From Flavobacteriia bacterium (lineage in GTDB: Bacteria > Bacteroidota > Bacteroidia > Flavobacteriales_D > Crocinitomicaceae): a stretch of DNA of 64,000 nucleotides. The stretch lies in the NCBI GenBank assembly GCA_947450325.1, contig CANFUT010000001.1, forward strand, positions 1 to 64,000, given 5' to 3'. Made by a program: the position numbers and the translations under genes. This document shows positions 53,220 to 63,053 of this stretch, in pieces; positions within the stretch are counted from its first letter, which is position 1, and each line of letters begins with the position of its first letter. The notes below the pieces were generated by a model, which searched no databases, had not been told where the DNA came from, and saw nothing but the letters and a program-made list of their open reading frames with translations.

Positions 53220-53793
53220 TTTCAATTTTTTTAACTGTTTGATTCAAAAGCTGATATTTATCGCCACTTTCTTTACAAATGGCAATTCCATCTGCATCAA
53301 ATTCCAAACGATGACCATATTCACTCATCCAACCCATTTGTCGTGCTGGATTTCCAACCATCAATGCGAATGCAGGAACGTGTTTGGTAACTACCGCACC
53401 AGCGCCAATAAAAGCAAATTCACCAATATCATGCCCGCAAACAATTGTTGCGTTTGCACCGATTGAAGCACCGCGTTTAACAACTGTTTTAGAATATTCT
53501 CCACGGCGATTTACAGCACTTCTTGGATTGACAACATTGGTAAACACCATCGAAGGTCCTAAAAAAACATCGTCTTCACATTCAACACCTGAATAAATCG
53601 AAACGTTGTTTTGAATCTTTACATTTTTGCCCAAAATTACACCTGGAGAAACAACGACATTTTGTCCAATATTGCAATTTTCACCTATCGAACAGTCTGG
53701 CATGATGTGAGAAAAATGCCAAATCTTAGTTCCGTTTCCAATGATGCAACCAGCATCAACAATGGCAGTTTCGTGGGCGAAATAATTTGTCAT
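53212..53793 (-). CDS. Hexapeptide N-acetyltransferase (WlbB/WbpD-like)
   Basis: A 193-residue left-handed beta-helix acyltransferase with repeating hexapeptides ([33 protein letters not shown]) and the loop [14 protein letters not shown]...RRGEY followed by [16 protein letters not shown]. The pattern matches WlbB/WbpD, which N-acetylates UDP-2-acetamido-3-amino-2,3-dideoxyglucuronate. It overlaps the decarboxylase gene by 4 nt (ATGA) and the oxidoreductase gene at its end. Complete length for the family. Confidence 0.88.
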   Translation of the reverse strand: MTNYFAHETAIVDAGCIIGNGTKIWHFSHIMPDCSIGENCNIGQNVVVSPGVILGKNVKIQNNVSIYSGVECEDDVFLGPSMVFTNVVNPRSAVNRRGEYSKTVVKRGASIGANATIVCGHDIGEFAFIGAGAVVTKHVPAFALMVGNPARQMGWMSEYGHRLEFDADGIAICKESGDKYQLLNQTVKKIENA

Positions 53794-54782
53794 TTGATAA
53801 TGTATTTATCGAAATCGTTGTGTTCTTTTTTATTCAATTCTTCTGGAGTTAAACTCAAGAAATAAGCATATGTTCTTTTCAATCCTTCAGCACGATCGAT
53901 AGTTGGTTCCCAACCAAGCAATGCTCTGGCTTTGGTGATATCTGGCTGACGTTGCTTTGGATCATTGACTGGCAATTCATGGTAAACGACTTTTTGATCT
54001 GTTCCTGTCAATTTAATTATTTCCTCAGCAAAATCACTGATAGTAATTTCATCTGGATTTCCAATATTCACAGGTTCGGCATAATCACTTAACAACAATC
54101 TGAAAATTCCTTCCACTAAATCATCAACATAGCAAAATGAACGGGTTTGCGAACCATCTCCAAAAATAGTAATGTCTTCTCCGCGCAACGCTTGACCAAT
54201 GAAAGCAGGCAAAACACGACCATCATTCAGTCGCATTCTTGGACCGTAAGTATTGAAAATACGCACGATACGTGTTTCCAAACCGTGGTAAGTATGATAA
54301 GCCATCGTGATTGCTTCCTGAAAACGTTTTGCTTCATCATAAACCCCACGAGGACCAACAGGATTAACATTTCCCCAATATTCTTCTGGTTGCGGATGTA
54401 CTGTTGGATCTCCATAAACTTCAGAAGTTGATGCAATTAAAACACGTGCGTTTTTCTCTTTCGCCAATCCCAAACAATTGTGAATCCCAAGCGAACCAAC
54501 TTTCAAGGTTTGGATTGGAATTTTCAAATAATCGATTGGACTTGCTGGAGAAGCAAAATGTAAGATATAATCTAATTTCCCGGGAACATGAATGAATTTA
54601 GTAACATCATGGTTATAAAATTCAAAATTTTCCAAGTGAAAAAGGTGTTCAATATTTTTTAACTGCCCCGTAATCAAGTTATCCATCGCAATTACATGGT
54701 AATCTTCCCTGATAAATCGATCACACAAGTGGGAACCTAAAAATCCTGCAGCACCTGTGATTAATATGCGTTTTCTTTCCAT
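53790..54782 (-). CDS. UDP-glucuronate decarboxylase-like SDR
   Basis: A 330-residue extended short-chain dehydrogenase. Rossmann motif [10 protein letters not shown] (about 10-19), [11 protein letters not shown] (about 76-86, the mark of UDP-xylose synthase), TSEVYGDP, active-site YDEAK (about 148-152) and [14 protein letters not shown]. The family decarboxylates UDP-glucuronate to UDP-xylose. It follows the UDP-sugar dehydrogenase gene by 3 nt, which would supply the UDP-glucuronate. Other 4-epimerase activities of this family cannot be excluded. Confidence 0.9.
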   Translation of the reverse strand: MERKRILITGAAGFLGSHLCDRFIREDYHVIAMDNLITGQLKNIEHLFHLENFEFYNHDVTKFIHVPGKLDYILHFASPASPIDYLKIPIQTLKVGSLGIHNCLGLAKEKNARVLIASTSEVYGDPTVHPQPEEYWGNVNPVGPRGVYDEAKRFQEAITMAYHTYHGLETRIVRIFNTYGPRMRLNDGRVLPAFIGQALRGEDITIFGDGSQTRSFCYVDDLVEGIFRLLLSDYAEPVNIGNPDEITISDFAEEIIKLTGTDQKVVYHELPVNDPKQRQPDITKARALLGWEPTIDRAEGLKRTYAYFLSLTPEELNKKEHNDFDKYIIK

Positions 54783-54785
54783 TTC

Positions 54786-56102
54786 TTAATTATTTACTGC
54801 ATTCCTTCCAATGCTCGCATAAAAATATCCTTTGTCGGTCATTTCCTCCAAATCAAATAAATTTCGACCGTCGAAAATAACTTTGTCTTTCAATAATTCC
54901 GAAACTCTCTTGAAATCAGGATTTCTAAAAATTCCCCATTCGGTACAAATCACCAACGCATCTGCATTTTCAAGTGCTTCATATTCGTTGTTTGCATAAT
55001 TGATTTTGTCTCCAATCAAATTACGCACATTTTTCATTGCTTCTGGATCAAAAGCTGTCACTTCTGCACCAGCGTTGGTCAATGCATCAATCATATACAA
55101 AGCTGGAGCTTCGCGGATATCGTCTGTGTCTGGTTTGAAAGCCAATCCCCACATTGCGATTTTTTTTCCTTCCAAATTTCCTCTGAAAAAATTCTTGATT
55201 TTTGGGAAAAGAACCGTTTTTTGGTCTTCATTTACTTTCATCACAGCTTCCAAAATTTCAAAATTGAAACTTTGCTCTTTCCCAGATTTCACAAGCGCTT
55301 GAACATCTTTTGGAAAACAAGAACCTCCATAACCAATTCCAGGAAATAAAAAGCGTTTCCCGATGCGTTCGTCAGATCCAATTCCGATGCGCACTTTGTC
55401 CACATTGGCACCAACCAATTCGCAGAAATTAGCTACTTCATTCATAAAAGTAATCTTAGTCGCTAAAAATGCATTGGCTGCATATTTTGTCAGCTCAGCA
55501 GATTTCTCATCCATGAAAATGATTGGATTTCCTTGTCTAACAAATGGTTTGTACAAACTTTCCATCACTTTCATGGCTTTCTCGTCAGACGTTCCAATTA
55601 CAACTCGGTCTGGTTTCATGAAATCATCTACCGCAAAACCTTCACGTAAAAATTCTGGATTGGAAACTACCGCGAAAGGAACCGTTGCATTTTTCGCAAT
55701 CGCTGCATGTACTTTTTCTGCAGTACCAACAGGAACTGTACTTTTATCAACAATTACTTTGTAATCGGTAATCAATTTCCCCAATTGATCAGCAACACCC
55801 AAAATGTACGACAAATCAGCAGATCCATCTTCACCTGGAGGCGTAGGCAATGCTAAAAAAATAATTTCAGCGTCTTTGATTCCTGCGGCTAAGTCTGTGG
55901 TAAATGTCAAACGATTTGCTTTGATATTTCGCTCAAAAATGACATCCAAATGTGGCTCGTAAATCGGAATTTCACCGTTTCTCATTTTCTCTACTTTCTT
56001 TGCATCAATGTCAACGCAAATAACTTGATTTCCAGTTTCAGCAAAACAAGTTCCTGTAACTAAACCAACATATCCTGTTCCGATTACGGCAATTTTATTC
56101 AT
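54786..56102 (-). CDS. ugd: UDP-glucose 6-dehydrogenase
   Basis: A 438-residue two-domain NAD dehydrogenase. N-terminal GTGYVGLVTGTCFAE (about 8-22), STVPVGT (about 127), central GGSCFPKD with the catalytic Cys near residue 263, and a C-terminal UDP-binding domain (AFKPDTDDIREAP). It oxidises UDP-glucose to UDP-glucuronate; the sequence is of the UDP-glucose type rather than the WbpA UDP-GlcNAc type, a judgement from the opening motif only. Follows the aminotransferase by 1 nt. Confidence 0.92.
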   Translation of the reverse strand: MNKIAVIGTGYVGLVTGTCFAETGNQVICVDIDAKKVEKMRNGEIPIYEPHLDVIFERNIKANRLTFTTDLAAGIKDAEIIFLALPTPPGEDGSADLSYILGVADQLGKLITDYKVIVDKSTVPVGTAEKVHAAIAKNATVPFAVVSNPEFLREGFAVDDFMKPDRVVIGTSDEKAMKVMESLYKPFVRQGNPIIFMDEKSAELTKYAANAFLATKITFMNEVANFCELVGANVDKVRIGIGSDERIGKRFLFPGIGYGGSCFPKDVQALVKSGKEQSFNFEILEAVMKVNEDQKTVLFPKIKNFFRGNLEGKKIAMWGLAFKPDTDDIREAPALYMIDALTNAGAEVTAFDPEAMKNVRNLIGDKINYANNEYEALENADALVICTEWGIFRNPDFKRVSELLKDKVIFDGRNLFDLEEMTDKGYFYASIGRNAVNN

Positions 56103-56103
56103 C

Positions 56104-57237
56104 TTATTTTTTGTTTACGTATGCTGCAACATGTGCGCAAATATAATTCAATTGTTCTTCGTCTAGTTCAGTATGTATTGGCAACGAAAGTACTCTTTTA
56201 GTCAACCAATCCGTCACTGGCAAATCTTGGTTTTCACACCCAAAAGATTCAAACATTTTTTGCTTGTGCGCTGGAATTGGATAATAAATCATCGAAGGAA
56301 TTCCTTGCTCAGCCAAATGTTTACTCAAACTATCTCTATCAATTCCATCTAATTGCAAAGTATATTGATGAAAAACATGTTTCGATTTTGGATCCCGATA
56401 AGGTGTTGTAATTCCTTCAATGGACGCGAAATAATTGTCGTAAAAATCAGCCGCTTTTCTGCGAGCGTCGCAATAGCTGTCCAATAGTGGCAACTTGATG
56501 CGCAAGACTGCTGCTTGAATGGAATCTAGTCTCGAATTACATCCAACTACTTCATGAACATATTTTACTTTCTGTCCATGATTGGCAATTTTTTTCATTT
56601 CAACTGCCAAATCCGAATTATTGGTGCAAAGTGCACCGCCGTCTCCATAACAACCTAAATTTTTGGAGGGGAAAAAGGAAGTTGAACCAACATCTCCGAT
56701 TGTACCAGTTTTAGAAACACGACCATCATCGTGGGTATAGTCGCAACCAATTGCTTGCGCGTTGTCTTCCAACACAAACAAATTGTGCTTTCTTGCAATT
56801 GCCATAATCGAATCCATGTCAGCCGATTGACCGTATAAATGCACAGGAACAATAGCCTTGGTTTTCGATGTGATCGCTGCCTCAATTTTGCTTGGATCGA
56901 TGCAAAAAGTTTTTGGATCAACGTCAACAAAAACTGGTTTTAAACCCAACAATGCGATTACTTCAGTCGTTGCGATATAAGTGTAAGACGGTGTAATCAC
57001 CTCATCTCCTGACTTCAATCCCATTGCCATCAAAGCAATTTGGAGAGAATCAGTTCCGTTAGCACAAGGAATGACATGATTGACACCTAAATAATTCTCT
57101 AATTCTTTTTGAAAAGCAGAAACTTCAGGACCGTTAATAAATTCAGTTTTCTCTATAACACTCAAAATTGCTGCGTCAACAGCTGGTTTTATGTGGTCAT
57201 ATTGCGACTTTAAGTCGACCATTTGGATTTTCTTCAT
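56104..57237 (-). CDS. DegT/DnrJ/EryC1-type sugar aminotransferase
   Basis: A 377-residue PLP-dependent enzyme that transaminates keto-sugars bound to UDP or dTDP. Visible are GTDSLQIALMA (about 60-70), EDNAQAIG (about 156-163), SFFPSKNLGCYGDGG with the PLP Lys near residue 189, and a C-terminal dimer part. With the WlbA/WlbB-like genes it completes the 3-amino-sugar route (WlbC/WbpE role). First gene of the operon; a -7 box lies about 46 nt upstream. Confidence 0.91.
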   Translation of the reverse strand: MKKIQMVDLKSQYDHIKPAVDAAILSVIEKTEFINGPEVSAFQKELENYLGVNHVIPCANGTDSLQIALMAMGLKSGDEVITPSYTYIATTEVIALLGLKPVFVDVDPKTFCIDPSKIEAAITSKTKAIVPVHLYGQSADMDSIMAIARKHNLFVLEDNAQAIGCDYTHDDGRVSKTGTIGDVGSTSFFPSKNLGCYGDGGALCTNNSDLAVEMKKIANHGQKVKYVHEVVGCNSRLDSIQAAVLRIKLPLLDSYCDARRKAADFYDNYFASIEGITTPYRDPKSKHVFHQYTLQLDGIDRDSLSKHLAEQGIPSMIYYPIPAHKQKMFESFGCENQDLPVTDWLTKRVLSLPIHTELDEEQLNYICAHVAAYVNKK

Positions 57238-57282
57238 CTCTTTTCAAATTGATAGTGCAAAAGTCCGCCAAGTTAAGGAAGA

Positions 57283-57290
57283 CAAAGATA
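57283..57290 (-). promoter_or_regulatory. -7 box of the nucleotide-sugar operon
   Basis: Minus-strand TATCTTTG matches TAnnTTTG and would give a leader of about 40 nt to the aminotransferase gene. No clear -33 TTG. Confidence 0.5.
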
Positions 57291-57333
57291 AAAAAAGGAT
57301 TGGAAACGTGAAATTTGAGCGATAAAATCAGTA

Positions 57334-58080
57334 TTATTTCACTTTCTCCAACAACATCAAAAACTCCATATTCCCATCACCACCTAAAATTGGCGATTCA
57401 ATGTGTTTCAAATAATTCAAATTGCTTTTCAATGCCTCTGATTTGATATCTTCTATCATTTTGGGATACAGCGATTTATTTTTTACAATTCCGCCTTTTC
57501 CTATGTTTTCTTTGCCCACTTCAAATTGTGGTTTTACCAACACGATCAATTGAGATTGCGGTTTCAAAAAAGCATGAATGAAAGGGAAAATTTTGGAAAG
57601 TGAAATGAAAGAAACATCAATCACACAAATATCAATTGGTTCTGTAATCAAATTGATTGTCAATTCTCTGACATGCGTTTTTTCTAAGTTTATAGCGCGT
57701 TCATCATTATTCAATCTTTCGTGTAATTGATCAGAACCCACATCCACACAAAAAACTTTAGTGGCTCCGTGATGCAACGCAACTTCTGTAAAACCACCAG
57801 TAGAAGCTCCAATATCCAATACTGTTTTACCTGTAAAATCGATGTTCCAGGCATCTTTGGCGCGTATCAATTTCAACGCTCCTCGAGAAACCCAAGGAAT
57901 TTCGTCTTCAATCAATTCAATTTTAGCATCGATTGGAAATTTTTTTCCTGGCTTATTGATTAATTTTCCGTTTACCAAAACCCCAACTTCTTGAATCATT
58001 TTTTCACAACGAACACGCGTAGTGATTAATCCACGTTGCATGATGATTTTGTCAAGACGTTCTTCTTCCATGTTTTCCAT
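57334..58080 (-). CDS. TlyA-family rRNA methyltransferase/hemolysin-like
   Basis: A 248-residue protein: N-terminal S4 RNA-binding domain (about 5-65, RLDKIIMQRGLITTRVRCEKMI) and a FtsJ/RrmJ-like SAM-dependent methyltransferase domain (about 75-245; LDIGASTGGFTE is the SAM motif at about 91-102, then VKPQFEVGK). TlyA methylates 2'-hydroxyls of 16S and 23S rRNA in Mycobacterium; the target here is not proven. It is divergent from the PAP2 gene and convergent with nothing close. Confidence 0.9.
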   Translation of the reverse strand: MENMEEERLDKIIMQRGLITTRVRCEKMIQEVGVLVNGKLINKPGKKFPIDAKIELIEDEIPWVSRGALKLIRAKDAWNIDFTGKTVLDIGASTGGFTEVALHHGATKVFCVDVGSDQLHERLNNDERAINLEKTHVRELTINLITEPIDICVIDVSFISLSKIFPFIHAFLKPQSQLIVLVKPQFEVGKENIGKGGIVKNKSLYPKMIEDIKSEALKSNLNYLKHIESPILGGDGNMEFLMLLEKVK

Positions 58081-58194
58081 GCTACAAAGGTAAGTTGAAT
58101 TCTAATGTTTATTGGTGAATTTCAAAATTAAGGTCTCAAATAAGCAATTATTTTACTGAATTTCAATACATTTGAAACAGAAAATACTTCTTTA

Positions 58195-58875
58195 GTGATA
58201 AATTTCCAGTTCATGAAATCATACAATCAACTCATTTTCAGAAAAAAAATCAATCATCTACTGCTAATCAATTTTATTCTTTGTTCATTCGGTATTAATC
58301 AAATTGGACTTTCCCAAAATGCAGACATCAATTTGCTAAAATCGATCAATGTTGACCGCAACAAATCCTTGGATCCGACTTTCAAAGTGATTACGAATAG
58401 CGTGACACCTATCAGCATCGGCGCTCCACTTGTAGTTTTTTCTGTTGGTTTAATCCAAAAGGACAGCACACTCAAAAATAAAGGAATATTTTTGGCTGAA
58501 ACTTTTGTAGTCAATGGGTTTATCACAACAGCATTGAAATTTTCAGTGCATCGAGATCGACCATTTGTCACTTATCCATTCATAGACAAACAAGCCGATG
58601 CAGGAAGTTTGTCTTTTCCATCCGGACATACCTCAACTGCTTTTGCAACCGCAACTTCATTGAGTTTAGCTTTCCCAAAATGGTATGTTATCGCACCCTC
58701 ATATTTGTGGGCAAGTTCCGTCGGATATTCTCGCATGCATTTGGGTGTACATTATCCCAGCGATGTTCTAGCAGGCGCATTTGTAGGCGCAGGTTCAGCG
58801 TTTCTATCGTATAAAATGAATCAGTGGATTACTGGGAAATATTGTAAAAAGAAATCCAATAAAAAAATGTTGTGA
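58195..58875 (+). CDS. PAP2-family membrane phosphatase
   Basis: A 226-residue protein with an N-terminal signal or membrane helix (about 18-38) and the PAP2 domain. The three phosphatase motifs are complete: KFSVHRDRP, PSGHT and SRMHLGVHYPSDV, with the catalytic His in the second and third. Several hydrophobic helices surround them. Substrate could be undecaprenyl diphosphate or a lipid phosphate such as phosphatidylglycerophosphate. The GTG at 58195 is the longest start; ATG 58213 (six residues shorter) is equally plausible. Confidence 0.88.
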   Translation: MINFQFMKSYNQLIFRKKINHLLLINFILCSFGINQIGLSQNADINLLKSINVDRNKSLDPTFKVITNSVTPISIGAPLVVFSVGLIQKDSTLKNKGIFLAETFVVNGFITTALKFSVHRDRPFVTYPFIDKQADAGSLSFPSGHTSTAFATATSLSLAFPKWYVIAPSYLWASSVGYSRMHLGVHYPSDVLAGAFVGAGSAFLSYKMNQWITGKYCKKKSNKKML

Positions 58876-58932
58876 ACTAGAATTTCAAAAGTCTTCAGTC
58901 TAATGTCTTAAATCTAACGTCTTAAAATCTCC

Positions 58933-60210
58933 TCACGACATTTCCCAACCAAATTTCTCCAATAATTTTTGATCTACAAAATCACGAACAGCTTCATTTT
59001 CAATTTTCTCCAACACTTCACCAATAAAAGCTGAAACCATCAAGGCGCGAGCTGATTTTTCGGAAATTCCTCTTGCACGTAAGTAAAAAACAGCTTCTTC
59101 ATCCAATTGTCCAGTCGTCGAACCGTGTGAACATTTAACATCATCCGCATAGATTTCCAATTCTGGTTTTGAATTGATTGTCGCGTTGTCGCTCAACAAA
59201 ACATTTCCATTCGATTGAAAAGCGTTAATTTTCTGAGCATCTTTTCGCACAAAAACCTTCCCATTGAAAACAGCAGTTGAATTTTCATCCATTACACCTT
59301 TGTACAATTCATTTGAAACGCAATGCGCTACTTTGTGATCCACAACTGTATGGTTATCCACATGTTGCTTTCCTTTCAATACATAAGCACCAGATAAATT
59401 CGTCTCAGAATTTTGTCCGTCAACAGCTATCGAAAGATTATTGCGGACCAATCCACCATCTAAAGTGATTGTATTTATGGTAAAAGTGGCGTCTTTTTCT
59501 TGTTTTACTTGTTCAGTTGCAATCGTAAAGGAACTTTCATTTTCCAACTGAATTTTATCGATTGTCAAATTCGCGTTTGCTCCTACAAAAATCTCAGAAA
59601 CAACATTTTGAAAAGTTTGCTCCGCATTTTCAGAGAAAAATCCTAGACTGATGTGCGCTGAAGCAAAGTCCTCACAAACAATCACATTTCTATTTGCAGC
59701 GTAAACATTTGCACCTGAGTTGATGAAAACAACTTGAACACTTTGTTCAATATTTGCTTTTTTTGAAACGTGGATTGCTATACCGTCAGTTGCTGTGTAT
59801 GAATTCATTGCATTGAAAATTTCACCATCAATTGGTAAAATAGAATCAATGTACGAACTTGCCCATGTTGGGTTTTCACTCAAAGGTGCAATCGAAATTC
59901 CTGATTCAGCTTCAAGTACAGAAAGTTTTTCGTTGTAAAATCCATTCACAAAGACGATTCTTGAACCTTGTAAATTTGGAATCAAAAAAGGTGTCAAATC
60001 CAAATTCTCATCCGCTGTTTTGGAAACAGAAAAAGTAGTGTTTTTGATTTTTGCGACGCGCGTGTATTTCCAAGCTTCCATTCTGGTAGTTGGATATTCC
60101 AACGTTTGCAGAATTTCAGCCGCGCGATTTCTATTTGCCAAGGGTAAAACGAAATTGACATCAGAAGCAATGTTCAAATTTTCAATCTCAAATTTTAAAT
60201 CTTCAATCAT
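58933..60210 (-). CDS. sufD: Fe-S cluster assembly protein SufD
   Basis: A 425-residue beta-helical scaffold subunit of the SufBCD complex, with the SufB/SufD core in the C-terminal half (HVDNHTVVDHKVAHCVSNELY, DDVKCSHGSTTGQLDEEAVF). The start is set at ATG 60210 because it leaves an 8-nt gap to sufC; the longer frame at 60246 would overlap sufC by 28 nt. It pairs with SufB and SufC to build Fe-S clusters under iron or oxidative stress. Last gene of the suf operon in this window; sufS and sufE do not follow. Confidence 0.93.
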   Translation of the reverse strand: MIEDLKFEIENLNIASDVNFVLPLANRNRAAEILQTLEYPTTRMEAWKYTRVAKIKNTTFSVSKTADENLDLTPFLIPNLQGSRIVFVNGFYNEKLSVLEAESGISIAPLSENPTWASSYIDSILPIDGEIFNAMNSYTATDGIAIHVSKKANIEQSVQVVFINSGANVYAANRNVIVCEDFASAHISLGFFSENAEQTFQNVVSEIFVGANANLTIDKIQLENESSFTIATEQVKQEKDATFTINTITLDGGLVRNNLSIAVDGQNSETNLSGAYVLKGKQHVDNHTVVDHKVAHCVSNELYKGVMDENSTAVFNGKVFVRKDAQKINAFQSNGNVLLSDNATINSKPELEIYADDVKCSHGSTTGQLDEEAVFYLRARGISEKSARALMVSAFIGEVLEKIENEAVRDFVDQKLLEKFGWEMS

Positions 60211-60218
60211 TTCTTTTC

Positions 60219-60971
60219 TTATTGCGCGAATTCCGCTTTGATCCAATCGTAACCTTTTTCTTCCAATTCCAATGCGAGTTCTTTCGGTCCCGTTTTCACG
60301 ATGCGACCATCATACAAAACATGCACAAAATCTGGAACGATGTAATCCAAAAGTCTTTGGTAATGTGTGATAACGATGGATGCATTGTCTTTCGATTTCA
60401 ACGTATTGACACCATTCGCAACGATACGTAAAGCATCGATATCCAATCCTGAATCAGTTTCGTCTAAAATTGACAATTTTGGATTCAACATCGCCATTTG
60501 AAAAATTTCATTTCTCTTCTTCTCACCGCCAGAAAATCCTTCATTCACTGAACGAGAGGCCAATTTAGCATCCAATTCAACGATTTTAGATTTTTCTTTC
60601 ACCAAAGCCATGAAATCTTTCGCTGAAATCTGCTCTTCTCCGCGGTATTCACGAATTTCATTCAACGCTGTACGCAAGAAATTCACATTAGAAACACCTG
60701 GAATCTCCACCGGATATTGGAACGCCAAAAACATTCCTTCACGCGCTCTGTCTTCCGTTGCCATTTCCAACAAATCTTTGCCGTCAAAATCAACAGAACC
60801 TTCAGTCACTTCATATTCCTCGCGACCAGCAAGAATCGACGCTAATGTACTTTTTCCAGCACCATTTGGTCCCATGATTGCATGAACTTCTCCAGCTTTC
60901 ACTTCTAAATTCAAGCCCTTTAATATTTCTTTGCCATCGATTGAGGCGTGTAAGTTTGTAATTTTTATCAT
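60219..60971 (-). CDS. sufC: Fe-S assembly ATPase SufC
   Basis: A 250-residue ABC-type ATPase. Walker A GPNGAGKST (about 35-43), Q loop (AFQYPVEIPGV), signature FSGGEKKR (about 146-153) and the SufC-specific Walker B region LDETDSGLDIDA. It drives cluster assembly on SufB-SufD. Normally it follows sufB directly; here 588 nt separate them, filled by the four-helix-bundle gene and AT-rich repeats. Confidence 0.96.
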   Translation of the reverse strand: MIKITNLHASIDGKEILKGLNLEVKAGEVHAIMGPNGAGKSTLASILAGREEYEVTEGSVDFDGKDLLEMATEDRAREGMFLAFQYPVEIPGVSNVNFLRTALNEIREYRGEEQISAKDFMALVKEKSKIVELDAKLASRSVNEGFSGGEKKRNEIFQMAMLNPKLSILDETDSGLDIDALRIVANGVNTLKSKDNASIVITHYQRLLDYIVPDFVHVLYDGRIVKTGPKELALELEEKGYDWIKAEFAQ

Positions 60972-61042
60972 CTAATTTTAATTTTCAGATTGTAAATTGG
61001 CAAATTAGCAGATTGAAAAATTAATAGATTACAGGCAATATA

Positions 61043-61100
61043 ATAATTTGTAATCTGATAATTTGTAATCTGATAAATTACAATCTGCAATCTTAATTTT
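61043..61100. repeat. Tandem and dispersed repeats beside the four-helix-bundle gene
   Basis: ATAATTTGTAATCTG occurs twice in perfect tandem (61043-61057, 61058-61072), followed by a partial copy and CAATCTGCAATCTT (61081-61094). CAATCTGCAATCTT recurs on the other side of the gene at 61532-61545, so short direct repeats flank the inserted unit. Confidence 0.65.
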
Positions 61101-61477
61101 TACTTTTTTTCCTCGTATTTTTTTAAATAACTTATAAATCCAGAAAGCTGTTTACTTGTTGAAAGACACTGTTCATTAATTTTCACAAATTCCTTTTCAT
61201 CCAAATAATTCAAATTTCTCGCAATCATCAATTGTGTTCTCAACTCACCGCAAGATCCCTTCGCAATGACTAAAAAATACAAAAATTGACGTTTGCTATC
61301 CCTTTCATATCCTTCCGAAATATTGGATGGAACTGAAACCGCAGAGCGACGAATTTGGTCTTTCAATCCAAAATCCTTGGAAAAAAACTCAGAATTTGTA
61401 AGTTTATATATCTCTGAACATAAAGCCATACTCACTTTCCAAACCTCCAATTCCTCAAACCGATCAATCCTAGCCAA
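61100..61477 (-). CDS. Four-helix-bundle protein (23S rRNA IVP family)
   Basis: A 125-residue protein with the family opening FEELEVWKVSMALCSEIY, the helix DFGLKDQIRRSAVSVPSNISEG (split by its natural helix turn) and the ending ISYLKKYEEKK. The family is best known from intervening sequences within 23S rRNA genes, where its role is unclear; homologs also occur in ordinary chromosomal spots. Here it sits between sufB and sufC in the same direction, with direct repeats on either side, which suggests recent insertion of a unit that carries this gene. Readthrough from sufB is likely still needed for sufC. Confidence 0.9.
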   Translation of the reverse strand: MARIDRFEELEVWKVSMALCSEIYKLTNSEFFSKDFGLKDQIRRSAVSVPSNISEGYERDSKRQFLYFLVIAKGSCGELRTQLMIARNLNYLDEKEFVKINEQCLSTSKQLSGFISYLKKYEEKK

Positions 61478-61559
61478 AATTTCTATTTTAAATTAAAAAT
61501 TTATTCTACTTCAAATATGCAATTTGTCAATCTGCAATCTTCAAATCTGCCAATCTCCG

Positions 61560-63011
61560 CTACCCCACGGATCCTTCTAAACTAATCGCTAATAACTTTT
61601 GAGCTTCTACCGCAAATTCCATCGGCAATTGATTCAACACTTCTTTACAGTAGCCATTCACAATCAAACTAATTGCTTTTTCTGTGCTAATTCCACGTTG
61701 ATTACAGTAGAAAATTTGATCTTCACCAATCTTCGAAGTTGTAGCTTCGTGCTCAATTTTCGCTGAGCTATTTTTACATTCGATGTATGGAAACGTATGC
61801 GCTCCACATTCGTCTGTCATTAATAATGAATCACACTGAGAGAAATTTCTCGCATTGTCAGCACTTTTATGTATTTGTACCAAACCTCTGTATGAATTAT
61901 TCGACTTTCCAGCAGAAATTCCTTTTGAAATAATCGTGCTTTTGGTGTTTTTTCCTAAATGCACCATTTTGGTTCCAGTGTCTGCTTGCTGATAATTATT
62001 GGTTACCGCAACGGAATAAAATTCACCTACTGAATTATCACCTTTCAAAACGCAAGATGGATATTTCCAAGTAACAGCCGAACCAGTTTCCACTTGCGTC
62101 CAAGAAATTTTTGCATTTCGTTCGCACAAACCTCTTTTGGTCACGAAATTGAAAATTCCACCCAAACCATTTTTATCTCCAGGATACCAATTTTGAACCG
62201 TTGAATACTTAATTTCTGCATTATCCAATGCTATTAACTCTACAACAGCGGCATGCAGTTGATTTTCATCTCGTTGTGGTGCTGTGCAACCTTCCAAATA
62301 TGAAACATAAGCGCCTTCATCAGCAACAACAAGTGTTCTTTCAAATTGTCCTGTTCCACCTTCGTTGATTCTAAAATAAGTCGATAATTCCATCGGACAT
62401 CTCACTCCTTTTGGGATGTAGCAAAATGAACCGTCAGTAAATACTGCACTGTTTAAGGCTGCATAGAAATTATCGGTTGTCGGAACAACAGTTCCCATGT
62501 ATTTTCTCACCAATTCAGGATGATCTTTAACTGCTTCAGAAAACGAGCAAAAAATAATTCCCAATTCGGCCAATTTGGCTTTGAAAGACGTTGCAACAGA
62601 AACGGAATCCATCACAAAATCAACTGCGACGTTGGTTCCAGTTAATCTTTGTTGTTCTTCCATTGAAATTCCAAGCTTCGCCATGGTAGCTTTCATTTCT
62701 GGATCAACGTCATCCCAACTTTCGTATTTTTTAGTTTGTTTTGGCGCAGAATAATAAATAATGTCTTGAAAATCTGGTTTTTCGTAATGAACATGCGCCC
62801 AATTAGGTTCAGTCATTTCTTTCCATGCAGTAAATGCTTTCAATCGATATTCTAGCAACCATACTGGCTCTTCCTTTTTAGCAGAAATAAATCGAATGAT
62901 ATCTTCGTTCAAACCTTTAGGAGCTTGATCAGACTGAATATCCGTTACAAAACCAAATTTATATTCTTGATTTTCTAAGTCTTTCGCTAATTCGTTTTCG
63001 GTATAACTCAT
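61560..63011 (-). CDS. sufB: Fe-S cluster assembly protein SufB
   Basis: A 483-residue scaffold subunit. Start chosen at ATG 63011 (MSYTENEL); the longer frame at 63035 adds eight atypical residues. SufB marks include [54 protein letters not shown] and CQRDE-type Cys in the core. SufB accepts sulfur from SufS via SufE and forms the nascent cluster with SufC and SufD. It follows the sufA-like gene by 42 nt. Confidence 0.95.
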   Translation of the reverse strand: MSYTENELAKDLENQEYKFGFVTDIQSDQAPKGLNEDIIRFISAKKEEPVWLLEYRLKAFTAWKEMTEPNWAHVHYEKPDFQDIIYYSAPKQTKKYESWDDVDPEMKATMAKLGISMEEQQRLTGTNVAVDFVMDSVSVATSFKAKLAELGIIFCSFSEAVKDHPELVRKYMGTVVPTTDNFYAALNSAVFTDGSFCYIPKGVRCPMELSTYFRINEGGTGQFERTLVVADEGAYVSYLEGCTAPQRDENQLHAAVVELIALDNAEIKYSTVQNWYPGDKNGLGGIFNFVTKRGLCERNAKISWTQVETGSAVTWKYPSCVLKGDNSVGEFYSVAVTNNYQQADTGTKMVHLGKNTKSTIISKGISAGKSNNSYRGLVQIHKSADNARNFSQCDSLLMTDECGAHTFPYIECKNSSAKIEHEATTSKIGEDQIFYCNQRGISTEKAISLIVNGYCKEVLNQLPMEFAVEAQKLLAISLEGSVG

Positions 63012-63053
63012 TTTAATATTGTCTCTTTTATTCAAAAATTAATTTTGAAATCA

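Noticed and set aside
61043-61094. CRISPR or IS inverted-repeat end
   Set aside because: Units are 15-bp tandem copies without spacers, and no transposase is linked; they fit short extragenic repeats.
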